A stretch of 64,000 nucleotides of DNA, taken from Sinorhizobium garamanticum. Lineage in GTDB: Bacteria > Pseudomonadota > Alphaproteobacteria > Rhizobiales > Rhizobiaceae. The notes beneath the pieces were generated by a model. The model did no database searches. It was not told the DNA's origin and saw nothing but the letters and a program-made list of their open reading frames with translations. Shown here in pieces: positions 34,306 to 43,313 of this stretch. The stretch covers positions 2,673,001-2,737,000 of the forward strand of contig NZ_CP120373.1 of assembly GCF_029892065.1 (NCBI RefSeq), given 5' to 3'. How positions within the stretch are numbered: position 1 is the first letter of the stretch; each line of letters opens with the position of its first letter. Made by a program: the position numbers and the translations under genes.

Positions 34306-35280
34306 ATGAAACAGGTTAACGGCCAGAAACTTCTCGAAGCGCTCGGAAGCGGCGTCAGCGCGGTGCGCGGACGCATCACGCCCGATGCCCCGATGGACCG
34401 CGTCACCTGGTTTCGCGCCGGTGGGCTTGCCGAGCTCATGTTCCAGCCGCACGACACGGACGATCTCGTCACGTTCCTGAAGCTCGTGCCGGAGGACGTG
34501 CCGGTCATGGTGATTGGCGTCGGCTCCAACCTGCTCGTGCGCGACGGCGGCATACCTGGCGTCGTCATCCGCCTTTCCGCCAAGGGTTTTGGCGATCTCG
34601 AACTCGTCGGCGAAAACCGCATCAAAGCGGGTGCCATCTGCCCGGACAAGAACATCGCCGCCATGGCGCTCGATCATGGTATTGGCGGTTTCTATTTCTA
34701 CTACGGCATTCCGGGCTCGATCGGCGGGGCGCTCAGGATGAATGCCGGTGCTAACAGCGGCGAGACGCGCGAGCGGGTTGTGGAGGTCCATGCAGTCGAC
34801 CGCAAGGGCAAGAAGCATGTGCTGAGCAATGCCGACATGGGTTATTCCTATCGTCACACTGCAGCGGCGAAGGACCTGATCTTCACGCATGCGATTTTCG
34901 AAGGCTATCCGGAAGACAAGAACAAGATCCGCACCGACATGGACGCGGTGCGCCAGCATCGCGAAACGGTGCAGCCGATCCGCGAGAAGACCGGCGGCTC
35001 CACCTTCAAGAACCCGGAAGGCCATTCCGCCTGGAAGCTCATCGACGAGGCGGGTTGCCGCGGCCTGATGCTCGGCAGTGCGCAGATGTCGCCGCTCCAC
35101 TGCAATTTCATGATCAACACGGGGCAGGCGACCGGCTACGAGCTCGAATATCTCGGTGAAACGGTGCGCTCCCGCGTGCTGGAACATTCCGGCGTTCGCC
35201 TCGAATGGGAAATCAAGCGTGTCGGCAATTTCATGCCGGGCTACGAGATCAAGGAATTCCTCGGCCGCGGCATCGCCTGA
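34306..35280 (+). CDS. murB: UDP-N-acetylenolpyruvoylglucosamine reductase MurB
   Basis: 324 residues. An FAD enzyme that reduces the enolpyruvyl group to give UDP-MurNAc. Motifs: [30 protein letters not shown] (FAD site), [20 protein letters not shown], and [21 protein letters not shown] with the catalytic Ser region. This is the shorter type II MurB that lacks the YALGVY-type loop region of the E. coli enzyme. It starts two bases after murC and is the last gene before a strong terminator. Confidence 0.96.
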   Translation: MKQVNGQKLLEALGSGVSAVRGRITPDAPMDRVTWFRAGGLAELMFQPHDTDDLVTFLKLVPEDVPVMVIGVGSNLLVRDGGIPGVVIRLSAKGFGDLELVGENRIKAGAICPDKNIAAMALDHGIGGFYFYYGIPGSIGGALRMNAGANSGETRERVVEVHAVDRKGKKHVLSNADMGYSYRHTAAAKDLIFTHAIFEGYPEDKNKIRTDMDAVRQHRETVQPIREKTGGSTFKNPEGHSAWKLIDEAGCRGLMLGSAQMSPLHCNFMINTGQATGYELEYLGETVRSRVLEHSGVRLEWEIKRVGNFMPGYEIKEFLGRGIA

Positions 35281-35298
35281 GCCGGAAACAGGAAAACG

Positions 35299-35336
35299 AA
35301 AGGGCCGCGACGGGGTTACCGTCGCGGCCCTTTTTC
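35299..35336 (+). terminator. Strong Rho-independent terminator after murB
   Basis: A 12-bp GC-rich stem (left arm 35302-35313, right arm 35319-35330), flanked by AAA and TTTTTC, has a 5-base loop. It splits the dcw region into a mraZ-murB unit and a ddl-ftsZ unit. Confidence 0.95.
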
Positions 35337-35359
35337 ATTTCGTTGTCTTGCCGCTGCCG

Positions 35360-35475
35360 TCAGCCGGAGACGTCGTTTTCCTTCGACAGCAGCAGGCAGA
35401 CGAGCGTGATGAGCGCGGCACGTTGGCGATGAAGGGCACGCGCCAGCCCCAACCGAGGAGTGCCTCCGATCCTGT
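35360..35475 (-). pseudogene. Remnant of an MFS (MHS-type) transporter C-terminus
   Basis: On the reverse strand the translation SEALLGWGWRVPFIANV (from 35469 down), then after a frame change ALITLVCLLLSKENDVSG and a stop at 35360-35362. GWGWRVPF is a loop typical of metabolite:H+ symporter MFS proteins and the second part resembles the final helix and tail of such proteins. What lies between has been lost. No start or other part of the gene is visible. A chance match is possible, since the pieces are short. Confidence 0.4.
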
Positions 35476-35790
35476 TTAAGGGCCGGCGTGGGTGTGCTCG
35501 CGGAAGGCGCGTCGCCTTTCCAGAATTCCTGCCCGTTATTTTTCCGGCTTCTGCACTCCTTTCTTAACACTGTCGCGCAAGCCACTGATGTTGCGTCTGA
35601 TTACCTTGTTTCGGTAGGCGTTTTTCGGCGGCGAACCTGATGCGTTTCATGAGAAGAGTTAACCAAAGTAAACACTTCATTAACCATAATGCCGTTCTAG
35701 TGACCCTGTTCGGTCGCCGGTGACTCGGCAGCCGGAATCAGCCAGACGCAAGCAAGCATTGTGATAGTGGCGCATTGTTTGGGGGTTTTG
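35476..35790. other. Leader and promoter region of ddl-ftsQAZ
   Basis: No gene seen. The sequence is A+T-rich from about 35640 to 35700, with repeated TTAACCA, as expected upstream of a promoter. A GGGGG motif lies before the ddl start. I cannot place a confident -35/-10 pair. Confidence 0.35.
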
Positions 35791-36717
35791 ATGAGCGGCA
35801 GGCATGTTGCTGTCCTGATGGGCGGATTTTCCTCGGAGAGGCCGGTGAGCCTGTCTTCCGGGGCTGCTTGCGCCGATGCCCTCGAAGCCGAAGGCTATCG
35901 CGTCACGCGCGTGGACGTCGGGCGCGATGTAGCCGCGGTTCTCGCCGATCTGCGCCCGGACGTCGCCTTCAACGCCCTGCATGGTCCGTTCGGCGAAGAC
36001 GGCACGATCCAGGGCATCCTCGAGTATCTGGAAATTCCCTATACCCATTCCGGCGTGCTCGCCTCGGCGCTCGCCATGGACAAGGCGCAGGCCAAGCACG
36101 TTGCCAAGGCCTCCGGCATTCCGGTTGCCGAGGCGCTGATCACGGACCGGCGTACATTCGGCAACGAGCACCCGATGAAGCCGCCCTATGTGGTCAAGCC
36201 GGTTCGCGAAGGTTCGAGCTTCGGCGTCGTGATCGTCAAGGAAGACCAGTCGCATCCGCCACAGGTGATCGCGTCCAGCGAATGGCGCTACGGCGACCGC
36301 GTCATGGTCGAGCGCTACATCGCCGGCCGCGAGCTGACTTGCGGCGTCATGGGCGATATCGCCCTTGGCGTCACCGAGATCATTCCTCAGGGGCATGCCT
36401 TCTACGATTATGATTCAAAATACGTAAAAGGTGGTTCAAGCCACGTCATTCCGGCGCAGATTTCACCAAATATTTACCAAAAAATACAAACACTCGCTTT
36501 GAAGGCGCATCAGGCAATCGGTTGCCGCGGCGTCAGCCGATCCGACTTCCGCTTCGATGATCGTGGTCCCGGCGAAGGCGAGTTGATCTGGCTGGAAATC
36601 AATACCCAGCCCGGCATGACCCCGACCTCCCTGGTGCCCGAGATGGCGCAGCATGCGGGCCTTCAGTTTGGTGAGTTTCTGAGGTGGATGGTGGAGGACG
36701 CATCGTGTTTGCGTTGA
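35791..36717 (+). CDS. ddl: D-alanine:D-alanine ligase
   Basis: 308 residues, ATP-grasp fold. The start at 35791 gives [24 protein letters not shown], the standard DdlB opening. Other motifs are [31 protein letters not shown] and [20 protein letters not shown]. It makes D-Ala-D-Ala for MurF. The Shine-Dalgarno is GGGGG. The gene has a marked local shift in base use at about 36406-36500, where AT-rich codons (AAA, TCA, ATA, ACA, AAT) replace the usual GC-rich ones. The last 13 bases overlap ftsQ. Confidence 0.95.
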   Translation: MSGRHVAVLMGGFSSERPVSLSSGAACADALEAEGYRVTRVDVGRDVAAVLADLRPDVAFNALHGPFGEDGTIQGILEYLEIPYTHSGVLASALAMDKAQAKHVAKASGIPVAEALITDRRTFGNEHPMKPPYVVKPVREGSSFGVVIVKEDQSHPPQVIASSEWRYGDRVMVERYIAGRELTCGVMGDIALGVTEIIPQGHAFYDYDSKYVKGGSSHVIPAQISPNIYQKIQTLALKAHQAIGCRGVSRSDFRFDDRGPGEGELIWLEINTQPGMTPTSLVPEMAQHAGLQFGEFLRWMVEDASCLR

Positions 36718-37634
36718 GGGGCAGAAAGGGCAGAAGGGTGCGTCACCCGCTCGGCGTCGCCGCTGAGGCGGACGAGACGTTCGTGCTGCCGCGTCCATTG
36801 CGCAAGGTCGTCCGTTTCCTGGTCAGCCTCGGCACCGGGCGTATCCGCTTTCCGGCGCATACCGGCACCCTGTCGGCCGCTGCCTTCTTCGCGGCAACGG
36901 GCTTCTACGGCATGTCGCTCGGCGGCCACACGCAGAATTTCGCGCAGGCCTCGACGACCGCAGCCGGCTTTGCCATCGAGGACGTCCGGGTTTCCGGCAA
37001 CGAGCAAACCTCCGAGATCGATATTCTTCAGCAGCTCGGGCTCGATGGCGCGACGTCGCTCGTCGCTCTCGACATCGCCGAGGCGCGCAGGCTGATCAGC
37101 GAATTGCCCTGGGTACAGAACGTTACTGTGCGCAAGGTCTATCCGGGCACGATCGAGGTGAACCTCGAGGAACGCAAGGCCTTCGGTATCTGGCAGCACG
37201 GTTCCGACCTGTCGCTGATCGAGCGTAGCGGCAGTGTCATCGCGCCGCTCCGGGACAACAAGTTCGCCGCCCTGCCGCTGTTCGTCGGCCGCGATGCCGA
37301 GACGGCGGCCGCCGGCTTCTACGACGAATTCTCCCGCTGGCCGGAGTTCCGCTCGCGCGTGAAGGCTTTCGTGCGGGTTTCCAGCCGGCGGTGGGATCTG
37401 CGCCTCGACAACGGCATCATCGTCAAGCTTCCGGAGGACGACGTCGCGCGGGCGATGACGGTTCTCTCCGAGATGGAGGAGAAGCATCAGCTTCTCGAGC
37501 GCGATATCGCCGCCGTCGACCTGAGGCTTGAAGACCGCACCACAGTCCAATTGACGCCGGAAGCCGTTGCCCGGCGGGAAGTCGCGTTGAAGGCGAGGGA
37601 GAAGATGCTGAAAGCCCAGGAGAAGCGGATATGA
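36705..37634 (+). CDS. ftsQ: Cell division protein FtsQ (GTG start)
   Basis: 309 residues from a GTG at 36705, chosen because GGAGG lies seven bases upstream, inside the end of ddl; a GTG at 36684 lacks such a site. A basic cytoplasmic part is followed by one membrane segment ([22 protein letters not shown]). Then comes a POTRA domain ([25 protein letters not shown]) and the beta domain ([29 protein letters not shown]). FtsQ recruits FtsL/FtsB and FtsW/FtsI to the division site. The C-terminal 35 residues are a charged helix. It overlaps ftsA by 4 bases. Confidence 0.94.
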   Translation: MFALRGRKGRRVRHPLGVAAEADETFVLPRPLRKVVRFLVSLGTGRIRFPAHTGTLSAAAFFAATGFYGMSLGGHTQNFAQASTTAAGFAIEDVRVSGNEQTSEIDILQQLGLDGATSLVALDIAEARRLISELPWVQNVTVRKVYPGTIEVNLEERKAFGIWQHGSDLSLIERSGSVIAPLRDNKFAALPLFVGRDAETAAAGFYDEFSRWPEFRSRVKAFVRVSSRRWDLRLDNGIIVKLPEDDVARAMTVLSEMEEKHQLLERDIAAVDLRLEDRTTVQLTPEAVARREVALKAREKMLKAQEKRI

Positions 37635-38962
37635 GTTTGTTCGGTTCTTCCAATTTCGGCCTTCCGCGCCTGAAGCCGCTGTCGTCCAAGCGGTCGCACG
37701 TCGTCTCGGTGCTCGACATCGGCTCGACCAAGATAGTCTGCATGATTGGCCGGCTGACGCCGCGCGCCGAAAGCCAGATCCTGCCCGGTCGCACCCACAA
37801 CATTGAAATCATCGGCATCGGCCACCAGAAGTCACGCGGGGTGAAGAACGGCGTCATCGCCGATCTCGACGCGGCGGAAGGTGTCGTCCGACTTGCTGTC
37901 GATGCTGCGGAGCGGATGGCGGGGCTGACGATCGACAGTCTGATCGTCAATGTTTCTGCAGGCCGCCTGCAGAGCGACGTCTACACCGCGACGATCGATC
38001 TCGGCGGGCAGGAAGTCGATGCGAGCGATCTCAAGAAGGTTCTCGCCGCCGCCGGGCAGCAGTCGCAACGCTCCGACCGGGCGATCCTGCATTCGCTGCC
38101 GACCGGCTTCTCGCTCGACGGCGAGCGGGGCATCCGCGATCCGCTGGCGATGTTCGGCGACGTCCTCGGCGTGGATATGCACGTGCTGACGGTCGAACGG
38201 GCGGCTCTTAAGAATCTCGAGCTCTGCGTCAACCGCGCCCATCTCTCGGTCGAAGGCATCGTTGCGACGCCTTATGCCAGCGGTCTCGCCGCACTCGTCG
38301 ACGACGAGGTGGAGCTTGGCTGCGCGGCCATCGACATGGGCGGCGGTACGACAACGATTTCCGTCTTTGCCGAAGGCAAGCTGGTTCACGCCGACGCCGT
38401 CAGCCTCGGCGGTCACCATGTCACCACAGATCTTGCGCGCGGGCTTTCGACGCGCATCGAGGATGCCGAGCGCCTCAAGGTCGTGCACGGTTCGGCGCTG
38501 CCGAACAGTGCCGACGAGCGCGATATCGTTTCCGTCCCGCCAATCGGCGAGGACGATCGCGACCAGCCGACCCATGTGCCGCGGGCACTGGTTTCGCGCA
38601 TCGTTCGCGCCCGCATCGAGGAGACGCTTGAGCTCATCCGCGACCGCATCCAGCGCTCCGGTTTCAGCCCGATCGTCGGCAAACGCATTGTGCTGACGGG
38701 CGGCGCCAGCCAGCTTACCGGCCTGCCGGAAGCGGCGCGGCGCATTCTCGCCCGCAATGTACGCATCGGTCGCCCGCTCGGCGTCTCCGGCCTGCCGGCC
38801 GCCGCCAAGGGGCCGGCCTTCTCCACGGCCGTCGGACTGATGATCTATCCGCAGGTCGCCGACCTCGAGACCCATGCTGCCCATGGCGGCATGTTCTCCA
38901 CCTTCGGCGGCGGCAACAGCCGCATCGCCCGCGTGGGGCAGTGGCTGAAAGAGAGTTTCTGA
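37631..38962 (+). CDS. ftsA: Cell division protein FtsA
   Basis: 443 residues. An actin-fold ATPase that links FtsZ filaments to the membrane. Nucleotide motifs: VSVLDIGSTKIVCMIG (phosphate 1), GCAAIDMGGGTTTISVFAEG (phosphate 2) and IVLTGGASQLTGLPEAARRIL (adenosine). The C-terminal RIARVGQWLKESF is the amphipathic membrane-targeting helix with the conserved W-[LF]-x-x-x-F pattern. Between residues 270 and 320 there is the SHS2-type 1C domain region. ATGA overlap with ftsQ. Confidence 0.96.
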   Translation: MSLFGSSNFGLPRLKPLSSKRSHVVSVLDIGSTKIVCMIGRLTPRAESQILPGRTHNIEIIGIGHQKSRGVKNGVIADLDAAEGVVRLAVDAAERMAGLTIDSLIVNVSAGRLQSDVYTATIDLGGQEVDASDLKKVLAAAGQQSQRSDRAILHSLPTGFSLDGERGIRDPLAMFGDVLGVDMHVLTVERAALKNLELCVNRAHLSVEGIVATPYASGLAALVDDEVELGCAAIDMGGGTTTISVFAEGKLVHADAVSLGGHHVTTDLARGLSTRIEDAERLKVVHGSALPNSADERDIVSVPPIGEDDRDQPTHVPRALVSRIVRARIEETLELIRDRIQRSGFSPIVGKRIVLTGGASQLTGLPEAARRILARNVRIGRPLGVSGLPAAAKGPAFSTAVGLMIYPQVADLETHAAHGGMFSTFGGGNSRIARVGQWLKESF

Positions 38963-39063
38963 ACTTCGCCGATGCCGCAGGGTGTCGGACGCAACAGGTG
39001 TTTGAGTTTTGAAAGATTTGGCCGGCTCGGCAAGGCGGCCAGAAAACGAGAAGGAACAGTGAC

Positions 39064-40836
39064 ATGACCATCAACTTGCAAAAGCCGGATATTACCGAGC
39101 TGAAGCCCCGCATCACGGTATTCGGCGTCGGCGGCGGCGGCGGCAACGCCGTCAACAACATGATCACCGCGGGCCTGCAGGGCGTTGACTTCGTCGTCGC
39201 CAACACGGACGCGCAGGCGCTCACCATGACCAAGGCTGAACGAATCATCCAGATGGGTGTTGCGGTCACCGAAGGTCTCGGCGCCGGCTCGCAGCCGGAA
39301 GTCGGCCGCGCGGCCGCCGAGGAGTGCATCGACGAGATCATCGATCACCTGAACGGCACGCACATGTGCTTCGTCACCGCCGGCATGGGCGGCGGCACCG
39401 GCACGGGCGCGGCTCCGATCGTCGCCCAGGCGGCTCGTAACAAGGGCATCCTGACCGTCGGTGTCGTCACCAAGCCCTTCCACTTCGAAGGCCAGCGCCG
39501 CATGCGGCTTGCCGATCAGGGCATTACCGAACTGCAGAAGTCGGTCGACACGCTGATCGTCATCCCGAACCAGAACCTCTTCCGCATCGCCAATGACAAG
39601 ACGACCTTCGCGGACGCCTTCGCCATGGCCGACCAGGTTCTCTATTCGGGCGTTGCCTGCATCACCGACCTCATGGTCAAGGAAGGCCTCATCAACCTCG
39701 ACTTCGCCGACGTCCGTTCGGTGATGCGCGAAATGGGCCGCGCCATGATGGGCACCGGCGAAGCATCGGGCGAAGGCCGCGCAATGGCTGCCGCCGAGGC
39801 CGCAATTGCCAACCCGCTGCTCGACGAAACCTCGATGAAGGGCGCTCAAGGCCTGCTCATCTCCATCACCGGCGGTCGCGACCTTACGCTGTTCGAGGTC
39901 GACGAGGCTGCAACGCGCATCCGCGAGGAAGTGGATCCGGACGCCAACATCATCCTTGGCGCCACATTCGATGAAGAACTCGAAGGCCTGATCCGCGTTT
40001 CCGTCGTTGCAACCGGTATCGATCGCACGGCCGCGGAGGTGGCCGGTCGCACTGCTGACTTTCGTCCGGTAGCGCCGAAGCCGATTGTTCGCCCGTCCGC
40101 CGCAGTCCCGGCCCAGTCGCAGCCGGTTGCCCAGCACCAGCCGTCGGCACCGCAGCCGCAGCCGGTCGCTCAGCCGGTGCAGCAGCAAAACACGGTCGAC
40201 CAGATCGCGCTCGCAATCCGCGAAGCCGAGATGGAGCGCGAACTCGATATCGCCACCCGTGCCCGGGTTGCCGCGCCGGTGCAGCAAGTGCAGGAAGAAG
40301 CCTTTCGGCCCCAAAGCAAGCTTTTCGCCGGTGCTGCCCCGGTGGAGGCCGCTCCCGTAGTGCGTCAGGCCCCGCCGGTGCAGCGTCCGGTCGAAATGCC
40401 GGTGCAGGCACAGGTCCACCCGCAAGTGCATCCGCAGCCGGTCCGCCACGAGCCTGCTCCGGTCATGCGCCAGCAGGCCGAACCGGTGCGCATGCCGAAG
40501 GTCGAGGATTTTCCGCCGGTCGTGAAGGCTGAGATCGACCACCGCGCGCATGCCGCCCCCGCTCACCAGGAAGAGCGCGGCCCGATGGGGCTCCTGAAGC
40601 GAATCACTAATTCGCTTTCCCGCCGCGACGATGACGACCATGGCGTCTCGGCCGACATGACGGCGGCAGCACCGAGCGCTGCGTCCCAGCAGCGCCGCCC
40701 GCTTTCGCCGGAAGCGAGCCTTTATGCACCGCGTCGCGGTCAGCTCGACGATCACGGCCGCGCCACGCCACAGGCGCGCTCGCACGAAGATGATCAGCTC
40801 GAAATCCCGGCATTCCTTCGCCGCCAGTCGAACTGA
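39064..40836 (+). CDS. ftsZ: Cell division GTPase FtsZ with long C-terminal linker
   Basis: 590 residues, against 383 in E. coli. The GTPase core (residues 1-320) has [16 protein letters not shown], the tubulin signature [15 protein letters not shown] and the T7 loop [12 protein letters not shown]. Residues from about 325 to 575 form a disordered linker rich in Gln, Pro, Val and Ala (runs such as [23 protein letters not shown] are partly repeated). The final [12 protein letters not shown] is the conserved tail that binds FtsA. Long linkers are a known rhizobial trait. A 101-base gap separates it from ftsA and a GAGAAGGAACAG ribosome site precedes the ATG. Confidence 0.97.
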   Translation: MTINLQKPDITELKPRITVFGVGGGGGNAVNNMITAGLQGVDFVVANTDAQALTMTKAERIIQMGVAVTEGLGAGSQPEVGRAAAEECIDEIIDHLNGTHMCFVTAGMGGGTGTGAAPIVAQAARNKGILTVGVVTKPFHFEGQRRMRLADQGITELQKSVDTLIVIPNQNLFRIANDKTTFADAFAMADQVLYSGVACITDLMVKEGLINLDFADVRSVMREMGRAMMGTGEASGEGRAMAAAEAAIANPLLDETSMKGAQGLLISITGGRDLTLFEVDEAATRIREEVDPDANIILGATFDEELEGLIRVSVVATGIDRTAAEVAGRTADFRPVAPKPIVRPSAAVPAQSQPVAQHQPSAPQPQPVAQPVQQQNTVDQIALAIREAEMERELDIATRARVAAPVQQVQEEAFRPQSKLFAGAAPVEAAPVVRQAPPVQRPVEMPVQAQVHPQVHPQPVRHEPAPVMRQQAEPVRMPKVEDFPPVVKAEIDHRAHAAPAHQEERGPMGLLKRITNSLSRRDDDDHGVSADMTAAAPSAASQQRRPLSPEASLYAPRRGQLDDHGRATPQARSHEDDQLEIPAFLRRQSN

Positions 40837-40865
40837 TTTTGAAGGACTGTTCCTTCACCTTGCCG

Positions 40866-40896
40866 AATGCCCGGGCGACAGCCCGGGCATTTTTCG
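40866..40896 (+). terminator. Rho-independent terminator after ftsZ
   Basis: Stem AATGCCCGGGC (40866-40876) / GCCCGGGCATT (40881-40891), loop GACA, then TTTC. It closes the ddl-ftsQ-ftsA-ftsZ unit. Confidence 0.92.
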
Positions 40897-41190
40897 ATTT
40901 TCCTCGTTATTTCAATGGCTTGCAATTTGTGTTGCGCGCATGACAATTGCGTAACAATGCGAAACGAACAGTGATTTGGAATGGTGCCTCCAAAATCTTA
41001 TTTTCAGCATCGGAATTGGGGACGCATACGATTCGATCGGGCGCTGTTAGTTCGAAGAGTCGAGGGTTCGGCCAGCAGGCGTGGATCCTCGGGCATCTGA
41101 CTTGCGCCTTGAACATTGCTGCATCCCTCGTGCGTTTGGCCGACGGCTTATCGAGTGCCGGGGCCGCATTGAGTGAAAGTGAAGACGAGA
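40897..41190. other. Promoter and leader region of lpxC
   Basis: No gene seen in these 294 bases. The part 40897-41020 is A+T-rich, with TTGCAATTTGTGTTGCG and GACAATTGCG, and probably holds the lpxC promoter. No sure -35/-10 pair can be called. Confidence 0.35.
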
Positions 41191-42144
41191 ATGGGAATTG
41201 AGCTCCTCGGGTTTCAGACGACGATTGCGAACCCGGTAACGCTGAAGGGGATTGGCGTCCATTCCGGCGCGGAAGTGTCGATCACCTTCCATCCGGCCGA
41301 GGCCGACGCCGGCATCGTATTTCAGCGGGTTCTCGCCGGCGGCCGCGTTGCCGAGTTCAGGGCCGTCTCTTCGCAGGTCGGCAACACCGACCTCTGCACG
41401 GTTCTCGGCTTGTCGCCGGCGACGTCGATCGCCACGGTCGAGCATGTGATGGCCGCGATCTACGCGCTCGGCCTCGACAACTTGCTCGTCGAGGTTCACG
41501 GCGCCGAAATTCCGATCATGGACGGTAGCTCCGAGCCCTTCATCGACGCGATCGAACAGGTGGGCCTGAGGGCGCTGGCCGTCAAGCGCCGCTATATCCG
41601 CATCATCAAGCCGGTGCGAATCGACTCGGGTGCTTCTTGGTCGGAGTTCACGCCCTATGACGGCATGCGTTTCGAGGTCGAGATCGACTTCGACTGCCCG
41701 TTGATCGGCCGTCAGGCCTGGAAGGGCGATATGACACCTTCGGTCTTCAAGCGGGAACTGTCACGCGCACGCACCTTCGGCTTCATGCGCGACGTCGAAC
41801 GGCTGTGGGCCGGCGGCTTCGCGCTTGGTTCGTCCCTCGAAAACTCGGTGGTGATCTCGGACGACAACACGGTGGTCAATGTCGAGGGGTTGCGCTATGC
41901 GGACGAGTTCGTTCGCCACAAGACCCTTGACGCCGTCGGCGATCTCTCGCTGGCCGGCGCTCCCTTCATCGGTTGCTATCGCTCCTATCGCGGCGGCCAC
42001 AAGATGAATGCGAACGCGCTGAAGGCGCTGCTCAGCGACCCCACCGCCTACGAGGTCGTCGAAACGGCCACCCCGCGTCAGCGCATCCGCCCGCGCGACA
42101 TGGTCGCCGTCGCAGCTCCGGGCTTTGCGCCCTGGTCCGCATAA
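41191..42144 (+). CDS. lpxC: UDP-3-O-acyl-GlcNAc deacetylase LpxC
   Basis: 317 residues. The zinc enzyme that commits UDP-GlcNAc to lipid A. Zinc ligands and catalytic residues: HVMAAIYALGLDN, and DEFVRHKTLDAVGDL with HKxxD, plus the late His in YRGGHKMNANALKAL. SGAEVSITFHPAEADAGIVF is the standard opening after GIGVHSG. The start at 41191 gives MGIELLGFQTTIANPVTLKGIGVHSG; a GTG at 41173 is less likely. The ribosome site is weak. A terminator follows, so it is probably transcribed alone. Confidence 0.96.
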   Translation: MGIELLGFQTTIANPVTLKGIGVHSGAEVSITFHPAEADAGIVFQRVLAGGRVAEFRAVSSQVGNTDLCTVLGLSPATSIATVEHVMAAIYALGLDNLLVEVHGAEIPIMDGSSEPFIDAIEQVGLRALAVKRRYIRIIKPVRIDSGASWSEFTPYDGMRFEVEIDFDCPLIGRQAWKGDMTPSVFKRELSRARTFGFMRDVERLWAGGFALGSSLENSVVISDDNTVVNVEGLRYADEFVRHKTLDAVGDLSLAGAPFIGCYRSYRGGHKMNANALKALLSDPTAYEVVETATPRQRIRPRDMVAVAAPGFAPWSA

Positions 42145-42170
42145 CAATAAACTTCTGTTCTTCTCCAGTC

Positions 42171-42194
42171 GCCGGCCGAAAGGCCGGCATTTTC
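42171..42194 (+). terminator. Rho-independent terminator after lpxC
   Basis: Stem GCCGGCC / GGCCGGC with loop GAAA (a stable tetraloop), then ATTTTC. Confidence 0.9.
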
Positions 42195-42410
42195 ATTGTG
42201 CGGATGATTCCCGGAAGCCGATTTTGGGGGCCGAGATATGCTTCAGTGCCAAGTATTGGACGGCTTTCATCCGTGGAAAACGTGCAAAGCACTGCATACC
42301 GCCACAAATTTGCATGAATTGCTGATCATGACGTTGCGATCTTGAGGCAACTTGCTCTAAAACGCGCAGGCTGGCGGGATGCGGTCCGCCGAATGGAACG
42401 GGAATATTCG

Positions 42411-43277
42411 ATGGTTCTTGCAGTTTCGCTCGACATGAGAAAATCAGTGCGCGTTGCCGCGGTCGTTGTTGCGGCTGTGGTTGGCAGCAGCCTGATCACA
42501 GCCTGCCAGAACGACCCGGATATTGATATCACCAAGCTCACGGCGGAAACCGATCCGCCGGAGGTTCTCTACAATCAGGGCCTTGCCAACCTCAATGCCG
42601 GCAAGACGACGGAAGCGGCGCGCAAGTTCGAAGCGCTCGACCGCCAGCACCCATTCTCCGAATACGCCCGCAAGGCGCTGGTGATGAACGCCTTCGTCTC
42701 CTACCGCAACGGCCAATATCAGGAAGCGATCAACGCCACCAGCCGCTACCTGAACCTCTACCCGCAATCGGAAGATGCGGCCTATGCGCAATATATTCAG
42801 GGCCTCGCTTATACGAAGCAGATTCCCTCCGTAACCCAGGACCAGAAGGCGGCCGCGAAGGCGATCGAGGCGATGCAGGCAGTCGTCGATAAATATCCGG
42901 ACTCGGACTATGTCGAGGATGCCCAAGTGAAGATCCGCTTCGCCCGTGACCAACTCGCCGGCAAGGAAATGCAGGTCGGCCGCTACTATCTCGAGCGCAA
43001 GGAATATCTTGCCGCCGTTTCGCGGTTCCGCGTCGTCATCGAGCAGTATCCAAATACGAACCAGGTCGAAGAAGCGCTTGCCCGACTCGTCGAGGCCTAT
43101 TACGCCATGGGTGTAACCACGGAAGCGCAGACTGCGGCGGCGGTGCTCGGGCACAATTATCCGGACAGCCAGTGGTATGCCGATTCCTTCAAACTGCTGC
43201 AGTCGGGCGGACTTGAGCCGCGCGAAAGCGGTACGTCCTGGATTGCGCGCGCAGGCAAGAGGCTCATCGGCGCCTGA
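42411..43277 (+). CDS. bamD: Outer-membrane assembly lipoprotein BamD
   Basis: 288 residues. A lipoprotein signal with a slightly long N-terminus ([31 protein letters not shown], lipobox ITAC) is followed by five TPR-like repeats: [53 protein letters not shown] and so on. BamD is part of the BAM complex and sits on the inner face of the outer membrane. The start at 42411 is chosen for ACGGGA nine bases upstream; an ATG at 42435 would also give a full signal. It lies 36 bases before recN. Confidence 0.93.
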   Translation: MVLAVSLDMRKSVRVAAVVVAAVVGSSLITACQNDPDIDITKLTAETDPPEVLYNQGLANLNAGKTTEAARKFEALDRQHPFSEYARKALVMNAFVSYRNGQYQEAINATSRYLNLYPQSEDAAYAQYIQGLAYTKQIPSVTQDQKAAAKAIEAMQAVVDKYPDSDYVEDAQVKIRFARDQLAGKEMQVGRYYLERKEYLAAVSRFRVVIEQYPNTNQVEEALARLVEAYYAMGVTTEAQTAAAVLGHNYPDSQWYADSFKLLQSGGLEPRESGTSWIARAGKRLIGA

Positions 43278-43313
43278 CCTGCTCGGCGCTCGACAAGGAA
43301 GATATGAAACCGG

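Noticed and set aside
35316..35585. 89-codon reverse frame after murB
   Set aside because: Out of frame with the transporter-like pieces and without any pattern; it includes part of the terminator.
38845..40785. A 646-codon reverse frame opposite ftsZ
   Set aside because: Mirror of the FtsZ core and linker; the His/Gly/Arg-rich translation has no domain.
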